NCBI RefSeq assembly: GCF_002157855.1
Contig: NZ_CP020880.1
Location: forward strand, 4,154,001-4,218,000
Length of the DNA: 64,000 nucleotides
DNA from: Sutcliffiella horikoshii
GTDB taxonomy: Bacteria; Bacillota; Bacilli; Bacillales; Bacillaceae_I
Direction of reading: 5' to 3'
Under the pieces are notes generated by a model, which saw only the letters and a program-made list of their open reading frames with translations, searched no databases and was not told the origin of the DNA. Position numbers and translations under genes: made by a program. This document shows positions 31,717 to 42,305 of this stretch, piece by piece. Numbering within the stretch: position 1 is the stretch's first letter; every line of letters starts with the position of its first letter.

Positions 31717-31988
31717 AATAAAAATACCTAGATAAGAAAATTGTCGAAAATTTGCAGATAAATACTAGGTTTCTAGCATTTTCAATGGTAGAAATTACAT
31801 AAAAGGGGTCTGGCCCGCTCCCCTTTAAAGCGCTAAAGACGCATAAAACCTCCACGCATTTATCTGGTTGCCCGTGCATTTGTAAGCGGTCCTTTGTTTA
31901 TTGTATGATAGGGTACATAGACAGAAACTTTCCTCTCCTCTTCCTATATAAGAGTGAGTTCATTTTTCATATAAGGACGTGTACTAGA

Positions 31989-32696
31989 ATGAGAATAAAT
32001 AAATTTATAAGTGACTCAGGTGTTGCTTCAAGGCGCGGAGCCGATAAGCTGATTGAGGAAGGCAAAGTGAAGATCAATGGCAAGGTTGCCAAAATCGGCG
32101 GTCAAGTAAACCCCGGAGATGAGGTATTGGTGAACGGTCAAATCATCCGAATTGCCAGAGACAATGTCTATATCGCTTTGAACAAGCCTATTGGCATCAC
32201 CAGCACCACGGAAAAGAAAGTAAAAGGAAATATCATTGACCTAGTAAATCATCCTCTGCGACTTTCTCATATTGGGCGTCTTGATAAGGAATCAGAAGGC
32301 CTGATTTTATTAACAAACGACGGAGATATCATCAATGAAATTTTACGCCCTGAAAACAAACATGAAAAAGAATATATCGTCTCTGTTGATAAGCCGATTA
32401 CTCCGGACTTTGTGAAGCAGATGTCTGAGGGTGTCAAGATACTAGGAACCAAAACGCTTCCATGTGAAGTGGAGCAACTATCTAAATTTGATTTTAAGAT
32501 TATTTTGACGCAAGGGTTAAACCGTCAGATTCGACGCATGTGTGCGGAACTTGGGTATGAGGTATTAAGGCTGCAGCGCACCCGGATCATGAATATCGAG
32601 CTTGGTAACTTGCCGATGGGACAGTGGCGCGACCTTAGCAAAAAGGAAAAACGCCAGTTGTTTGCTGAGTTGAATTATGAGCCGAAAGAATGGTAA
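31989..32696 (+). CDS. rluF: 23S rRNA pseudouridine synthase (RluF/RsuA family)
   Basis: A 235-residue RsuA/RluB/E/F-family enzyme that isomerises a uridine in rRNA. S4 RNA-binding domain at residues 1-60 (MRINKFISDSGVASRRGADKL) and catalytic domain with GRLDKESEGLI, where Asp is the catalytic residue, and GLNRQIRRMC near the C-terminus. It is most like the RluF branch, but assignment among RsuA paralogues is uncertain. The ATG at 31989 starts the conserved S4 domain; the frame is open upstream but without family similarity. Confidence 0.85.
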   Translation: MRINKFISDSGVASRRGADKLIEEGKVKINGKVAKIGGQVNPGDEVLVNGQIIRIARDNVYIALNKPIGITSTTEKKVKGNIIDLVNHPLRLSHIGRLDKESEGLILLTNDGDIINEILRPENKHEKEYIVSVDKPITPDFVKQMSEGVKILGTKTLPCEVEQLSKFDFKIILTQGLNRQIRRMCAELGYEVLRLQRTRIMNIELGNLPMGQWRDLSKKEKRQLFAELNYEPKEW

Positions 32697-32700
32697 TAAA

Positions 32701-32750
32701 AATGCTTGTCTCACTGACCATAAATTGGTTGTGGGACAAGCATTTTTTAT
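32701..32750 (+). terminator. Terminator after rluF
   Basis: AATGCTTGTC pairs with GACAAGCATT, followed by TTTTTT, immediately past the stop codon. Confidence 0.9.
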
Positions 32751-32844
32751 ATTGTTTTTTCAGGTAATTCCTGTATAATTGTCCCGAATCATGAATTAAT
32801 ATTCGTCTTAATATATTTGACTTTTGATATACAGGGAGGTTGCT

Positions 32845-33957
32845 ATGACTAACGCCATTATTCAGTTTAAAGATGTGCGCAAGCAGTTTGATAATGATCC
32901 TGCTGTGCTTAACGATGTTAGTTTTGAGATAGAACGCGGGAAGTTTTATACCCTGCTCGGCCCATCCGGTTGCGGGAAAACGACGATCCTTCGTCTGATT
33001 GCCGGCTTTACGGAGGCAACTGCGGGGGATATTTATTTTAACGGGAAGAAAATTAATAATGTTCCTGCCAATAAACGCCAGGTGAACACGGTCTTTCAAG
33101 ACTATGCTCTTTTTCCTCACTTAAATGTATTTGAAAATGTCGCTTTTGGGCTGAAAATCAAAAAGATGAAAAAGGCTGATATTGAAAAGAAAGTAACAGA
33201 AGCGCTTAGTTTCGTTAACCTTAAAGGCTTTGAATCTCGTGAAATCAGGGAGATGTCCGGCGGTCAGCGCCAGCGTGTCGCAATTGCGCGTGCGATCGTT
33301 AATGAACCGGAAGTTATTTTGCTAGATGAACCATTATCCGCACTAGATCTAAAACTGCGTACGGAAATGCAGTATGAATTAAGAGAACTTCAACAGCGCC
33401 TTGGCATTACGTTTATTTTCGTTACCCATGATCAGGAAGAAGCCCTTGCGATGTCAGATGAGATTTTCGTCCTTAATGAAGGGCAAATTATTCAAAGCGG
33501 GTCGCCAACAGATATTTATGATGAGCCGATCAACCGATTTGTTGCAGACTTTATTGGTGAATCCAATATAGTAGAAGGGCGAATGATCAAGGATTTCCTT
33601 GTGGAATTTGCCGGCAAGCAATTTGAATGTGTGGACAAGGGTTTGAAGGACGACGAAAAAGTGGACATTGTCATCCGACCTGAGGATTTGGCAATCACCA
33701 CACCAGCAGAAGGAAAGCTTCAAGTTCGAGTAGATTCTCAACTGTTCCGTGGTGTTCATTATGAGATAAGCAGCTATGACCAAGAAGGTAACGAGTGGCT
33801 TGTTCATTCTACGAAGAAGGCTTCTGTCGGCGATCAAATTGGACTTTATTTTGACCCAGAAGCTATTCATGTTATGCGACTTGGCGAGTCAGAAGAGGAT
33901 TTTGACAGACGCTTAGAGGGGTATTCCCATATAACCGGAGCGAGCCATGGAAAATAG
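32845..33957 (+). CDS. potA: Spermidine/putrescine ABC transporter ATPase
   Basis: A 370-residue ATPase of the PotA type. Walker [10 protein letters not shown] (39-47), Q-loop [11 protein letters not shown], signature [14 protein letters not shown], Walker [13 protein letters not shown], and a C-terminal TOBE domain (IRPEDLAI). Energises polyamine import with PotBC. The ATG at 32845 has GGGAGG five bases upstream. First gene of potABCD; its end overlaps potB by 11 bases. Confidence 0.92.
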   Translation: MTNAIIQFKDVRKQFDNDPAVLNDVSFEIERGKFYTLLGPSGCGKTTILRLIAGFTEATAGDIYFNGKKINNVPANKRQVNTVFQDYALFPHLNVFENVAFGLKIKKMKKADIEKKVTEALSFVNLKGFESREIREMSGGQRQRVAIARAIVNEPEVILLDEPLSALDLKLRTEMQYELRELQQRLGITFIFVTHDQEEALAMSDEIFVLNEGQIIQSGSPTDIYDEPINRFVADFIGESNIVEGRMIKDFLVEFAGKQFECVDKGLKDDEKVDIVIRPEDLAITTPAEGKLQVRVDSQLFRGVHYEISSYDQEGNEWLVHSTKKASVGDQIGLYFDPEAIHVMRLGESEEDFDRRLEGYSHITGASHGK

Positions 33958-34750
33958 AGTAACGAAAAATCTTTACTTTATCCCGTATGCTCTTTGGATT
34001 GCGCTATTCGTCATAGCGCCGATATTACTGGTTCTCTATTATTCTTTTTTTAATATAGAGGGCGCCTTGTCACTAGAAAACTATCAAAAATTCTTTACTC
34101 CCGTCTATTTAAAAATGACATTGAGTTCGTTTTGGTATGCCTTTCTGATCACGGCCATTACCCTGTTGATAGCCTATCCGACGGCATTATTATTAACAAA
34201 AACCCGTCACAAATATTTGTGGCTGTTGTTGCTTATTGTTCCTTCTTGGATCAACCTGCTTTTAAAAGCTTATGCCTTCCTAGGTATCTTTGGTACTTAT
34301 GGAATGGCCAACAGCTTTTTAGAAGTAATTGGGATCGGTTCCCAGCAGATATTATTCACAGACTTCAGTTTTGTGTTTGTTTCGGTCTATATTTTCATTC
34401 CATTTATGATCCTGCCGATTTTCAACGCTTTAAATGAACTGAATCCGACACTAACTGATGCTGCAAATGACTTAGGTGCATCCCGCCTAACAACGTTTTG
34501 GAGGGTCACATTGCCTCTTACATTGGACGGAGTAAAGGTCGGATGTCAGATTGTTTTTATCCCGGCATTATCCTTGTTTATGCTTACAAGATTGATTGCC
34601 GGTAACAGGGTGATTACCCTTGGAACAGCGATAGAACAACATTTCCTTGTCACTCAAGACTGGGGAATGGGTTCGACCATTGCCGTATTTTTAATTATCA
34701 TCATGTTCCTTTTCATGAAATTGACTGGCAGCAGAAAGCGAGGAATCTAA
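33947..34750 (+). CDS. potB: Spermidine/putrescine ABC transporter permease PotB
   Basis: A 267-residue permease with six membrane helices and the EAA loop [19 protein letters not shown]. The N-terminal segment [19 protein letters not shown] is the PotB-type first helix. Begins inside the end of potA, so translation is coupled. Forms the heterodimeric channel with PotC. Confidence 0.92.
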   Translation: MENRVTKNLYFIPYALWIALFVIAPILLVLYYSFFNIEGALSLENYQKFFTPVYLKMTLSSFWYAFLITAITLLIAYPTALLLTKTRHKYLWLLLLIVPSWINLLLKAYAFLGIFGTYGMANSFLEVIGIGSQQILFTDFSFVFVSVYIFIPFMILPIFNALNELNPTLTDAANDLGASRLTTFWRVTLPLTLDGVKVGCQIVFIPALSLFMLTRLIAGNRVITLGTAIEQHFLVTQDWGMGSTIAVFLIIIMFLFMKLTGSRKRGI

Positions 34751-34751
34751 C

Positions 34752-35558
34752 ATGGGTAATAGAAAAACATCTCCATTATCGACGTTATTTCTCGTCTTGA
34801 TTTTTACGATTCTTTACCTTCCTATCTTCTTCCTTGTGTTTTACTCGTTTAACAGCGGAGGAACAATGTATGATTTTGAAGGCTTTACATTGGATTGGTA
34901 TAAAGAGCTTTTTGCTGATACGCGACTACTAATCATTGTATTGAACACGCTATTGATCGCTTTACTTTCGGCCCTGATCTCCACCGTTATCGGAGTGATG
35001 GGAGCAATCGCTATTTATTCTTTTAAAAATAGGAAAACCAAAAACACGTTATTATCTTTAAATAACGTATTAATTGTCAGTCCTGACGTTATTATCGGCG
35101 CTTCCTTCCTTATTCTCTTTACGATGGCCGGAATCAAGCTTGGCATGTTCTCTGTTCTGTTATCCCATATTGCCTTTTGTGTACCCATCGTTGTGTTAAT
35201 GGTACTGCCAAAGCTATTGGAAATGAGTCCAACCTTGATTGATGCGGCCCATGATTTAGGAGCTAGCCGCTGGGATGTAATGAGAAAGGTTGTGCTGCCA
35301 TATATCACACCGGGAATATTTGCCGGATTTTTTATGGCGCTGACCTATTCCCTAGATGATTTCGCCGTTACATTCTTTGTGACAGGAAACGGTTTTACCA
35401 CCCTTTCTGTTGAAATTTACTCTCTTGCGCGCCGGGGAATTGCATTAAACATTAACGCACTATCTACATTACTATTCCTGTTCACCATCGTTCTTGTGAT
35501 TGTGTACTACTTCATCACAGTTCGTAATAAGCCTACTGGAATGGGGGTCAGACGATGA
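34752..35558 (+). CDS. potC: Spermidine/putrescine ABC transporter permease PotC
   Basis: A 268-residue permease, six helices, EAA loop LIDAAHDLGASRWDVMRKV and the family segment MALTYSLDDFAVTFFVTG that distinguishes PotC. Starts one base after the potB stop and overlaps potD by four bases. Confidence 0.92.
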   Translation: MGNRKTSPLSTLFLVLIFTILYLPIFFLVFYSFNSGGTMYDFEGFTLDWYKELFADTRLLIIVLNTLLIALLSALISTVIGVMGAIAIYSFKNRKTKNTLLSLNNVLIVSPDVIIGASFLILFTMAGIKLGMFSVLLSHIAFCVPIVVLMVLPKLLEMSPTLIDAAHDLGASRWDVMRKVVLPYITPGIFAGFFMALTYSLDDFAVTFFVTGNGFTTLSVEIYSLARRGIALNINALSTLLFLFTIVLVIVYYFITVRNKPTGMGVRR

Positions 35559-36628
35559 AGAAGCTTGTACAGTTTACAGTCGCGGTCGTTTTGGCTTCAG
35601 CTGTCCTTTGGTATGCCATCACTGAATTGAATTCCGCTCAAGGGTATTCTGGCGGAAATACATTGACCATTTACAACTGGGGCGACTATATCAACATGGA
35701 TGTGGTCGAGCAGTTTGAAGAGGAAACCGGTGTGAAGGTCATCTATGAAACGTTTGACTCGAACGAAGCGATGAAAACAAAAATAGAACAAGGCGGAACC
35801 ACTTATGATATTGCGATTCCCTCAGAATACATGATTGATAAAATGATTCAAGAAGATCTGCTGATTCCGCTGGATCATGCTAAGCTACCGAATCTTGGAA
35901 ACATTGACGAGCGTTTCATGGATCTCCCTTTTGATCCGAAAAATAAATACTCTGTGCCTTACTTCTGGGGAACGGTAGGGATTGTCTACAACCCTTCTAT
36001 GTTAGATGGAAAAGAGATCACCAGCTGGAACGACCTTTGGGATGAGGATTTAAAAAATGAAATTCTCCTGATAGACGGTGCCCGTGAAGTGATGGGAATG
36101 GCACTAAACAGTTTAGGCTATTCTCTAAATGATACGGATAAAGCGCATCTGCTTGAAGCAAAAAGAAAGCTCGACACACTTACTCCGAATATCAAAGCGA
36201 TTGTCGGCGATGAGAACCGCATGCTAATTGAAAATGAAGAAGCTGCCATCGGACTTGTTTGGTCTGGAGTTGCTGCTGAATTGATGTGGGAAAACGAAGA
36301 CCTTGAATATGTCGTTCCCGTAGAAGGATCAAACTTGTGGTTTGATAACATGGTCATTCCGAAAACGGCCAAGAATGTAGAAGCCGCACATCAGTTTATC
36401 AACTTTATGTTAGAAGCGGAAGTAGCAGCCGAAAATACGGATTATGTGAGTTACTCTACACCAAATAAGGCCGCAATGCCGCTTTTAGATGAAGAGCTGA
36501 CAGGTGACGAACGATTCTATCCGCCACCAGAGCTGACTGAGAAGCTTGAGGTGTATGAGAACCTCGGAAAAAGAAATCTTGCTTATTATAATGAGCTGTT
36601 TTTAGAGTTTAAGATGCACGGTAAGTAA
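35555..36628 (+). CDS. potD: Spermidine/putrescine-binding protein PotD
   Basis: A 357-residue polyamine-binding protein (LTIYNWGDYINMDVVEQFEEE, then the YFWGTVGIVYN segment). The N-terminus has a hydrophobic stretch (residues about 6-22) but no lipobox cysteine; the sequence after it is WYAITELNSAQG. It may stay anchored by an uncleaved helix or be released, unlike most Gram-positive PotD lipoproteins. Last gene of potABCD, ended by a strong terminator. Confidence 0.9.
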   Translation: MKKLVQFTVAVVLASAVLWYAITELNSAQGYSGGNTLTIYNWGDYINMDVVEQFEEETGVKVIYETFDSNEAMKTKIEQGGTTYDIAIPSEYMIDKMIQEDLLIPLDHAKLPNLGNIDERFMDLPFDPKNKYSVPYFWGTVGIVYNPSMLDGKEITSWNDLWDEDLKNEILLIDGAREVMGMALNSLGYSLNDTDKAHLLEAKRKLDTLTPNIKAIVGDENRMLIENEEAAIGLVWSGVAAELMWENEDLEYVVPVEGSNLWFDNMVIPKTAKNVEAAHQFINFMLEAEVAAENTDYVSYSTPNKAAMPLLDEELTGDERFYPPPELTEKLEVYENLGKRNLAYYNELFLEFKMHGK

Positions 36629-36638
36629 CATTGATTGG

Positions 36639-36671
36639 ATGCCACTTTCCTCCTGGAAAGTGGCATTTTTC
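36639..36671 (+). terminator. Terminator of potABCD
   Basis: Twelve-base perfect stem ATGCCACTTTCC/GGAAAGTGGCAT around TCCT, followed by TTTT. Confidence 0.92.
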
Positions 36672-36750
36672 TTGATTATTTCCTCTTTCGATTAGATTGC
36701 CTCTCCTTTTTCGGCTACAATAAAAGGAACTATTTACAAATGGAAATGAG

Positions 36751-37455
36751 ATGGGTATTTTGTTCAAAATTTTTATTATAGAAGACGATAAAACTTTATT
36801 TTCAGAGATGGAGGAGCGATTGACTCAATGGACCTATGATGTTCACGGAGTGACTGATTTCAATGCGATACTTCAAGATTTCACAAAAATTAAGCCTGAC
36901 CTTGTGATTATAGATATTCAGCTGCCAAAGTATGATGGTTTTCACTGGTGCCGGATGATCCGTAACCATTCCAAGGTGCCAATCATCTTCCTTTCATCAA
37001 GGGACCACCCGATGGATATGGTTATGTCTATGCAACTTGGTGCCGATGATTTTGTGCAAAAGCCCTTCCATTTTGATGTGCTCATCGCCAAAATACAGGC
37101 AACGCTCAGACGGGTATATCAATACAGTGCCGAGCCGATTAACTTAAAAACGTGGGCCGGGGCAACGATTGATTTTGAAAAAAACACCGTATCCAATCAA
37201 AAGGGAACGATTGAGTTGACGAAGAATGAACTATTTATCCTTCGTTCACTGATTGAAAATAAAAACAAGATTGTCAGTCGCGATGAATTGATTAATCGGT
37301 TGTGGGATGATAAACGCTTTGTAAGTGATAATACGTTAACTGTTAATGTAAATCGACTTCGCAAGCATCTGGAGCAAATAGGACTTGGTAAATATATTGA
37401 AACGAAGGTCGGCCAGGGGTATATCGCTCTTGAAGGAGATTCCATTCATGATTAA
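36751..37455 (+). CDS. OmpR-family response regulator (BceR type)
   Basis: A 234-residue response regulator: receiver domain with phospho-acceptor Asp55 (VIIDIQLPKYDG) and Lys in VQKPFHFD, then a winged-helix domain (ELTKNELFILRSLIEN, DNTLTVNVNRLRKHLE). It partners the BceS-like kinase whose gene overlaps its end by eight bases. With the adjacent BceAB-type transporter it forms a peptide-antibiotic sensing and resistance module. A matching inverted repeat lies before the ATPase gene. Confidence 0.9.
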   Translation: MGILFKIFIIEDDKTLFSEMEERLTQWTYDVHGVTDFNAILQDFTKIKPDLVIIDIQLPKYDGFHWCRMIRNHSKVPIIFLSSRDHPMDMVMSMQLGADDFVQKPFHFDVLIAKIQATLRRVYQYSAEPINLKTWAGATIDFEKNTVSNQKGTIELTKNELFILRSLIENKNKIVSRDELINRLWDDKRFVSDNTLTVNVNRLRKHLEQIGLGKYIETKVGQGYIALEGDSIHD

Positions 37456-38452
37456 GACCTATTTGAAAGAAAAGAGAAGTTGGATCGTGTTTTTTATATC
37501 CGTTCAGCTTTTACTTATCTTTATTGCCTATTTAGATGCGTCCGTCAGCTTGACTGCCATCTTTTACTTCAACTTCCTTTCTACCCTCTTGCTAATAATT
37601 TTCCTTTTTTTTCGCTATCAAAAAGAGGCAGCATATTACAAGGAGTTAAAGGAGTTAAATCCTGCAATGGACCTTTCAGAAATGACAGAAGCTAAGAGTC
37701 CTTTTGAAGAAATTGTTCAGAAATCATTAACAGATTTCATCTATCACCAGAAGCAACAACTTTCCCGGCAAACTTTAGAGCTCGATCAGGAAAAGCAAGA
37801 TTTGTTGGCCTGGATACATGAAGTGAAAACTCCATTGACCGCGATGAAGCTGATGGTTGATAGACTTGAAGACCTTAAATTGAAAAAGCAAATAACCTTC
37901 GAGTGGCTTCGGATCCACTTGCTGTTAGATCAGCAGCTTCACTCTCGAAGAATTTCATCCATGGAAAATGATTTATTCGTGGAAAAAGCAGATTTGGAAA
38001 CCATTATTTTTGATGAAATTAAAACACTGCAATCTTGGTGCATTCAAAAGGGGATTGGTTTTGAAGTAGATCTGAAGGAGCAATTTGTATGGAGTGACAG
38101 CAAGTGGCTTTCTTTTGTCATCAGGCAATTTCTTACGAATGCGGTCAAGTATAGTGAATCAGGCGACATAGAAATAAAAAGCTTTACTGAAGACGGCATG
38201 ATAAAGCTATCCATTACAGATTATGGGGTGGGGATAAGCAACCGTGATTTGCCAAGGATTTTTGAAAAAGGATTCACATCCACTTCTAACCATCATAACC
38301 AGGCAGCAACAGGAATGGGCTTATATTTAGCCACACAGGCAGCAAATGCACTTTCCATCACCATTACTGTTGAATCCGCGTTATCTAAAGGGTCTACTTT
38401 TACCCTTACCTTCTCAAAAACTAACCAGTTCACCAACGTTTGGAGCATGTGA
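37448..38452 (+). CDS. Intramembrane-sensing histidine kinase (BceS type)
   Basis: A 334-residue kinase. Two membrane helices (about 11-28 and 36-56) are joined by a loop of only about seven residues, so there is no extracellular sensor, the hallmark of BceS-like kinases that sense through their ABC transporter. His124 lies in the H-box IHEVKTPL; the ATPase domain has NAVKYSE, DYGVGI and MGLYLAT. The ATG at 37448 is the first start consistent with the short N-terminus of the family. Confidence 0.9.
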   Translation: MIKTYLKEKRSWIVFFISVQLLLIFIAYLDASVSLTAIFYFNFLSTLLLIIFLFFRYQKEAAYYKELKELNPAMDLSEMTEAKSPFEEIVQKSLTDFIYHQKQQLSRQTLELDQEKQDLLAWIHEVKTPLTAMKLMVDRLEDLKLKKQITFEWLRIHLLLDQQLHSRRISSMENDLFVEKADLETIIFDEIKTLQSWCIQKGIGFEVDLKEQFVWSDSKWLSFVIRQFLTNAVKYSESGDIEIKSFTEDGMIKLSITDYGVGISNRDLPRIFEKGFTSTSNHHNQAATGMGLYLATQAANALSITITVESALSKGSTFTLTFSKTNQFTNVWSM

Positions 38453-38465
38453 CAAAACTGTCACA
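38448..38465. promoter_or_regulatory. BceR-type operator
   Basis: Perfect inverted repeat TGTGACA-AAAC-TGTCACA. It closely resembles the BceR target upstream of B. subtilis bceA as I remember it (TGTGACG-AAAA-TGTCACA). It overlaps the kinase stop codon and lies 83 bases before the ATPase start. Confidence 0.75.
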
Positions 38466-38547
38466 CGCTTCTTCATTTTGTTAGGTGAATCGAAGGAAAT
38501 GGAAATATCTCCGTTTTATAATGGTGATAGAAAAGGAGAGTGAAAGC

Positions 38548-39309
38548 ATGACCATCTTGCATGCCTCAAATATACAAAAAAGCTACGGTAATCGATTTAA
38601 CAGGCAAGAAGTACTAAAAGGAATCGATATAATATTAGAAGAAGGCGAGTTCGTGAGTATCATGGGGGCTTCCGGCTCTGGGAAAACCACCCTACTCAAC
38701 GTCCTATCATCCATAGATAAAGTCTCAGAAGGTAACATTCGAATCAACAACAAAGAGATTACCACCCTTAAGGAAAAACAGCTGGCAGAGTTCCGGAAGC
38801 ACCATCTTGGATTCATCTTTCAGGAATATAACCTGCTTGATACTTTAACTGTAAAAGAGAATATCCTATTGCCGCTGTCCGTAGCTAAAGTATCCAAAAA
38901 GATAGCCGACGAGAAGTTTCAGGCAGTAGCGGACGAGCTTGGAATTTTTGATATAAAGGACAAATATCCAAATCAAATCTCCGGCGGACAAAAGCAGCGA
39001 ACCTCTGCAGCGAGAGCCTTCATCCATGAGCCAAGCATCATTTTTGCAGACGAACCAACAGGTGCACTAGATTCCAAAGCCGCTTCTGACTTGTTAAACA
39101 AGCTCAGCGACCTGAACAAAAAACGAAAAGCAACCATCATTATGGTGACACACGATCCTGTCGCAGCAAGCTATTGCAGCAGAATCATCTTTATCAAAGA
39201 CGGGCAAGTCTACACGCAACTGAATAAAGGAGATGAAACACGACAGGACTTTTTCAAGGACATCATGCGCACTCAAGGTGTGCTTAGCGGGGTGCAATAT
39301 GAGCACTAA
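38548..39309 (+). CDS. BceA-type ABC transporter ATPase
   Basis: A 253-residue ATPase of the MacB/BceA group. Walker [10 protein letters not shown] near residue 40, Q-loop [10 protein letters not shown], signature [14 protein letters not shown], Walker [13 protein letters not shown]. With the large permease it removes peptide antibiotics such as bacitracin or lantibiotics from their lipid targets and signals to the kinase. ATG 38548 follows GGAG. It has its own operator-bearing leader, separate from the two-component genes. Confidence 0.92.
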   Translation: MTILHASNIQKSYGNRFNRQEVLKGIDIILEEGEFVSIMGASGSGKTTLLNVLSSIDKVSEGNIRINNKEITTLKEKQLAEFRKHHLGFIFQEYNLLDTLTVKENILLPLSVAKVSKKIADEKFQAVADELGIFDIKDKYPNQISGGQKQRTSAARAFIHEPSIIFADEPTGALDSKAASDLLNKLSDLNKKRKATIIMVTHDPVAASYCSRIIFIKDGQVYTQLNKGDETRQDFFKDIMRTQGVLSGVQYEH

Positions 39310-41245
39310 TCAATTGATCCTCCGTAACCTGAAAAAGAATATTAAAAATTATCTACTATATGTCTTTGCATTGGTGTTCACTGTCGCTCTTTATTTTTCC
39401 TTTGTCACCTTGCAATTCGACCCTTCCATGGATGCAGCGGAAGGTACAGTAAAAGGAGCAGGTGCGATAAAAGCTGCCTCTGTATTATTGATTGCCATTG
39501 TCTCTGTCTTTTTGCTGTATGCCAACACTATCTTCATCAAGCGTCGCAGCAAGGAAATTGGGCTATTCCAACTGATCGGGATGACAAAAGGAAAGATTTT
39601 TCGCATCTTGACCATGGAAAATTTTATCCTTTATTTCTCTTCCACCTTACTTGGCGTTTTAGCCGGCTTTTCATTCTCTAAGCTTATTTTACTGATTTTG
39701 TTTAAAGTTACAGGTGTTGATTCAGCAGCTGAATTGCGCTTTTCCCCTGAAGCGCTAAATCAAACGCTACTGGTGTTTGGGTGTATCTTTGTGCTGATCA
39801 TGGCAATGAATTATCTTTTTATCAAAAAGCAGACCATTCTCTCCTTGTTTCGCGTCCTTTCTTCCTCAGAGGAAATGGTTAAAAAAATCTCCGTTTGGGA
39901 GATCCTTATTGGCATAGCTGGATTGGTCCTTATTAGCTCTGGTTACTATATATCTTCGAGAATGTTCGACGGAAATTTGTCCTCTGTTAACATCCTCTTT
40001 CTGACCATGATTTATATCCTCGGCTCCGTTATTATCGGAACTTATTTATTTTATAAAGGCTCTGTTCGATTTATCTTTCATTTAATCCGTAAGAAAAAAG
40101 GTGGCTATTTATCAATCAATGAGGTCTTGTCCCTTTCTTCCATCATGTTCCGGATGAAGTCGAACGCCTTCTTGTTGACGGTCATTACTACCGTTTCAGC
40201 GTTAGCAATCGGGCTATTGTCTTTAAGCTATATCTCTTATTATTCTGCGGAAAAATCTGCCGAGCGAAATGTACCTAATGATTTCTCCATCTACCATTCA
40301 GAGGATGCCGCCACGTTTAAAAAAGCACTGGAAGACGAAGAAATCTCCTATACCGTAAAGGAGATAGAAGTGTATCAAGCTAATGTGAATATGGAAGAGG
40401 TTTTAAATTCAGATACGGAAGGACTCAATGTCGATCCAGGTTCTCTCCAAACAGCTGTGATTGGAGAAAGTTCCGTGGATGGCCTTGAACTATCAGAAGG
40501 AGAGGCGATACTTAGCGGATACAGTAGTGCGCTTTCTTCCTTAATCACCTTTAAAGACTCAGGTAGGATTGAGCTGATAGGTAAGACGGAGCGGATTCCT
40601 CTGGATTATTTAGAATTAAGGGATGATTTCATATTATCTTCTCCCTATACATTTAGCGGATTTCCAGTAGTAGTGGTGGATGAATCTGTCATGGAAAAGC
40701 TATCAAATGACCTAGATCAAGAAATTCAGAGATCTTCTTTCCTATATACGGGAATTGATATCCCTGACGAGCAGGATTTAGACCACGCCAACACCATTTT
40801 CACAGAGCTTGACTTAGCGAACACTTGGCCAAATGAGTCTCAGTTACTTACAAGCAACAGCATGAAAAACAACATGGGATTTGTCATGTTTATTGTTGGA
40901 TTCCTCGGTCTGACATTCTTAATCACATCCGGTTGCATTCTTTACTTTAAACAGGTGGATGAAAGTGAAGAAGAACGGCCAAACTATACCATTTTACGGA
41001 AGCTCGGCTTCACACAATGGGATTTACTCAGAGGGATACAAGCTAAACAGCTTTTCAATTTTGGGATACCACTTATTGTCGGCTTGCTTCACAGCTATTT
41101 TGCCGTTCAGTCAGGCTGGTTCTTCTTTGGAACCGAAGTATGGACGCCGATGATTATCGTCATGATCATCTATACGGGGCTTTATTCGATATTCGGATTA
41201 CTCTCTGTTATCTACTATAAAAGAGTGATTAAAGATGCACTTTAA
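39299..41245 (+). CDS. BceB-type ABC transporter permease
   Basis: A 648-residue FtsX-type permease. The N-terminal helix begins near residue 18 ([19 protein letters not shown]); FtsX-like domains lie at about 60-200 and at the C-terminus. A large extracellular region of roughly 200 residues (about 310-520) between membrane groups is the substrate-sensing domain of this family. Overlaps the ATPase gene by 11 bases. The specific peptide cannot be told from sequence. Confidence 0.92.
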   Translation: MSTNQLILRNLKKNIKNYLLYVFALVFTVALYFSFVTLQFDPSMDAAEGTVKGAGAIKAASVLLIAIVSVFLLYANTIFIKRRSKEIGLFQLIGMTKGKIFRILTMENFILYFSSTLLGVLAGFSFSKLILLILFKVTGVDSAAELRFSPEALNQTLLVFGCIFVLIMAMNYLFIKKQTILSLFRVLSSSEEMVKKISVWEILIGIAGLVLISSGYYISSRMFDGNLSSVNILFLTMIYILGSVIIGTYLFYKGSVRFIFHLIRKKKGGYLSINEVLSLSSIMFRMKSNAFLLTVITTVSALAIGLLSLSYISYYSAEKSAERNVPNDFSIYHSEDAATFKKALEDEEISYTVKEIEVYQANVNMEEVLNSDTEGLNVDPGSLQTAVIGESSVDGLELSEGEAILSGYSSALSSLITFKDSGRIELIGKTERIPLDYLELRDDFILSSPYTFSGFPVVVVDESVMEKLSNDLDQEIQRSSFLYTGIDIPDEQDLDHANTIFTELDLANTWPNESQLLTSNSMKNNMGFVMFIVGFLGLTFLITSGCILYFKQVDESEEERPNYTILRKLGFTQWDLLRGIQAKQLFNFGIPLIVGLLHSYFAVQSGWFFFGTEVWTPMIIVMIIYTGLYSIFGLLSVIYYKRVIKDAL

Positions 41246-41248
41246 GCA

Positions 41249-41278
41249 GGAAAGGGATTCGTCCCTTTCCTATTTTTT
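41249..41278 (+). terminator. Terminator after bceB-type gene
   Basis: GGAAAGGGA pairs with TCCCTTTCC around a TTCG tetraloop, followed by a T-rich tract. Confidence 0.92.
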
Positions 41279-41410
41279 ATGCCTCTTCCAGCCTTCCTAA
41301 TCGTTGAAGCATTAGCGTAGAGAAAATATAACAATTTCATTGATATTATTTCTCAATTACTTATTGACTTCCCTTATTAATAGTCTTATAGTAATAGTTG
41401 TAGCGACACT

Positions 41411-41429
41411 GATAATCATTATCATTATT
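41411..41429. promoter_or_regulatory. Fur box
   Basis: GATAATCATTATCATTATT matches 17 of 19 positions of the Fur consensus GATAATGATTATCATTATC, 31 bases before the siderophore ATPase gene. Iron repression of the whole four-gene cluster is expected. Confidence 0.85.
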
Positions 41430-41459
41430 GTAAACATAATTTAAACTGGGGGTTACATA

Positions 41460-42305
41460 ATGGTTCGCCTATACACAAAAGACCTGAACATTGGCTATGG
41501 TGAACGCTTAATCATAAAAGACTTATCTATTGAAATACCAGACAAACAGATTACAACGATTATTGGCTCTAACGGCTGCGGAAAATCCACGCTATTAAAA
41601 GCCATCACTAGAATCATCTCCCACCAATCTGGAGCTATCCTGCTAGATGGACAAGAAATTGCCAAAGAAAACACGAAATCACTGGCAAAAAAAATGGCGA
41701 TTCTGCCTCAAACGCCTGAAAGTGTAAGCGGATTAACTGTCGGAGAGCTGGTATCCTATGGTCGTTTCCCCTATCAAAAAGGTTTTGGAAGATTGACCAA
41801 AAAGGATTATGAGGTCATAGACTGGGCACTTGAGGTGACAGGGACAACGGAATTTAAATACCGCTCGGTTGACGCGCTATCGGGTGGTCAACGCCAACGC
41901 GTTTGGATTGCGATGGCCTTGGCTCAGGAAACGGAAATCATTTTCCTAGATGAACCTACCACCTACTTGGACATGGCTCACCAGTTGGAAGTGTTGGAGC
42001 TTCTGCAAAAGCTAAATAGAGAACAGGAACGCACCATTATCATGGTCCTGCACGATTTAAACCAGGCAGCCAGATTTGCCGATTACCTTATTGCTTTAAA
42101 AGATGGAAACATCATCAAATCAGGAAATTGCGAAGAAGTAATTACACCTGAAGTTTTAAGAGGAGTATTTCAAATCGACGCCCAAATTGGCCGCGATCCA
42201 CGAACAAACAAGCCTATGTGCTTAACCTACAACTTACTTAAAGGAGACAACCAAGATGAAAAAATTAATGATTCCATTCGTATTCATGCTATTGCTGGTC
42301 GTTAG
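41460..42305 (+). CDS. Siderophore ABC transporter ATPase (FecE/YusV type)
   Basis: A 281-residue ATPase with Walker A GSNGCGKST (about 37-45), signature [14 protein letters not shown] and Walker B IIFLDEPTTYLD, all in the form typical of FhuC/FecE/YusV iron-siderophore importers. Its last 50 bases overlap the start of the binding-protein gene, an unusually long overlap. Unlike in B. subtilis, where YusV is encoded apart from yfiY/yfiZ/yfhA, the ATPase is in the same cluster. Confidence 0.9.
   Translation: MVRLYTKDLNIGYGERLIIKDLSIEIPDKQITTIIGSNGCGKSTLLKAITRIISHQSGAILLDGQEIAKENTKSLAKKMAILPQTPESVSGLTVGELVSYGRFPYQKGFGRLTKKDYEVIDWALEVTGTTEFKYRSVDALSGGQRQRVWIAMALAQETEIIFLDEPTTYLDMAHQLEVLELLQKLNREQERTIIMVLHDLNQAARFADYLIALKDGNIIKSGNCEEVITPEVLRGVFQIDAQIGRDPRTNKPMCLTYNLLKGDNQDEKINDSIRIHAIAGR

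Noticed and set aside
31802-31826. Riboswitch or terminator upstream of rluF
   Set aside because: Only a short AAAGGGG/CCCCTTT hairpin without T tract or recognisable aptamer; left as an unexplained hairpin.
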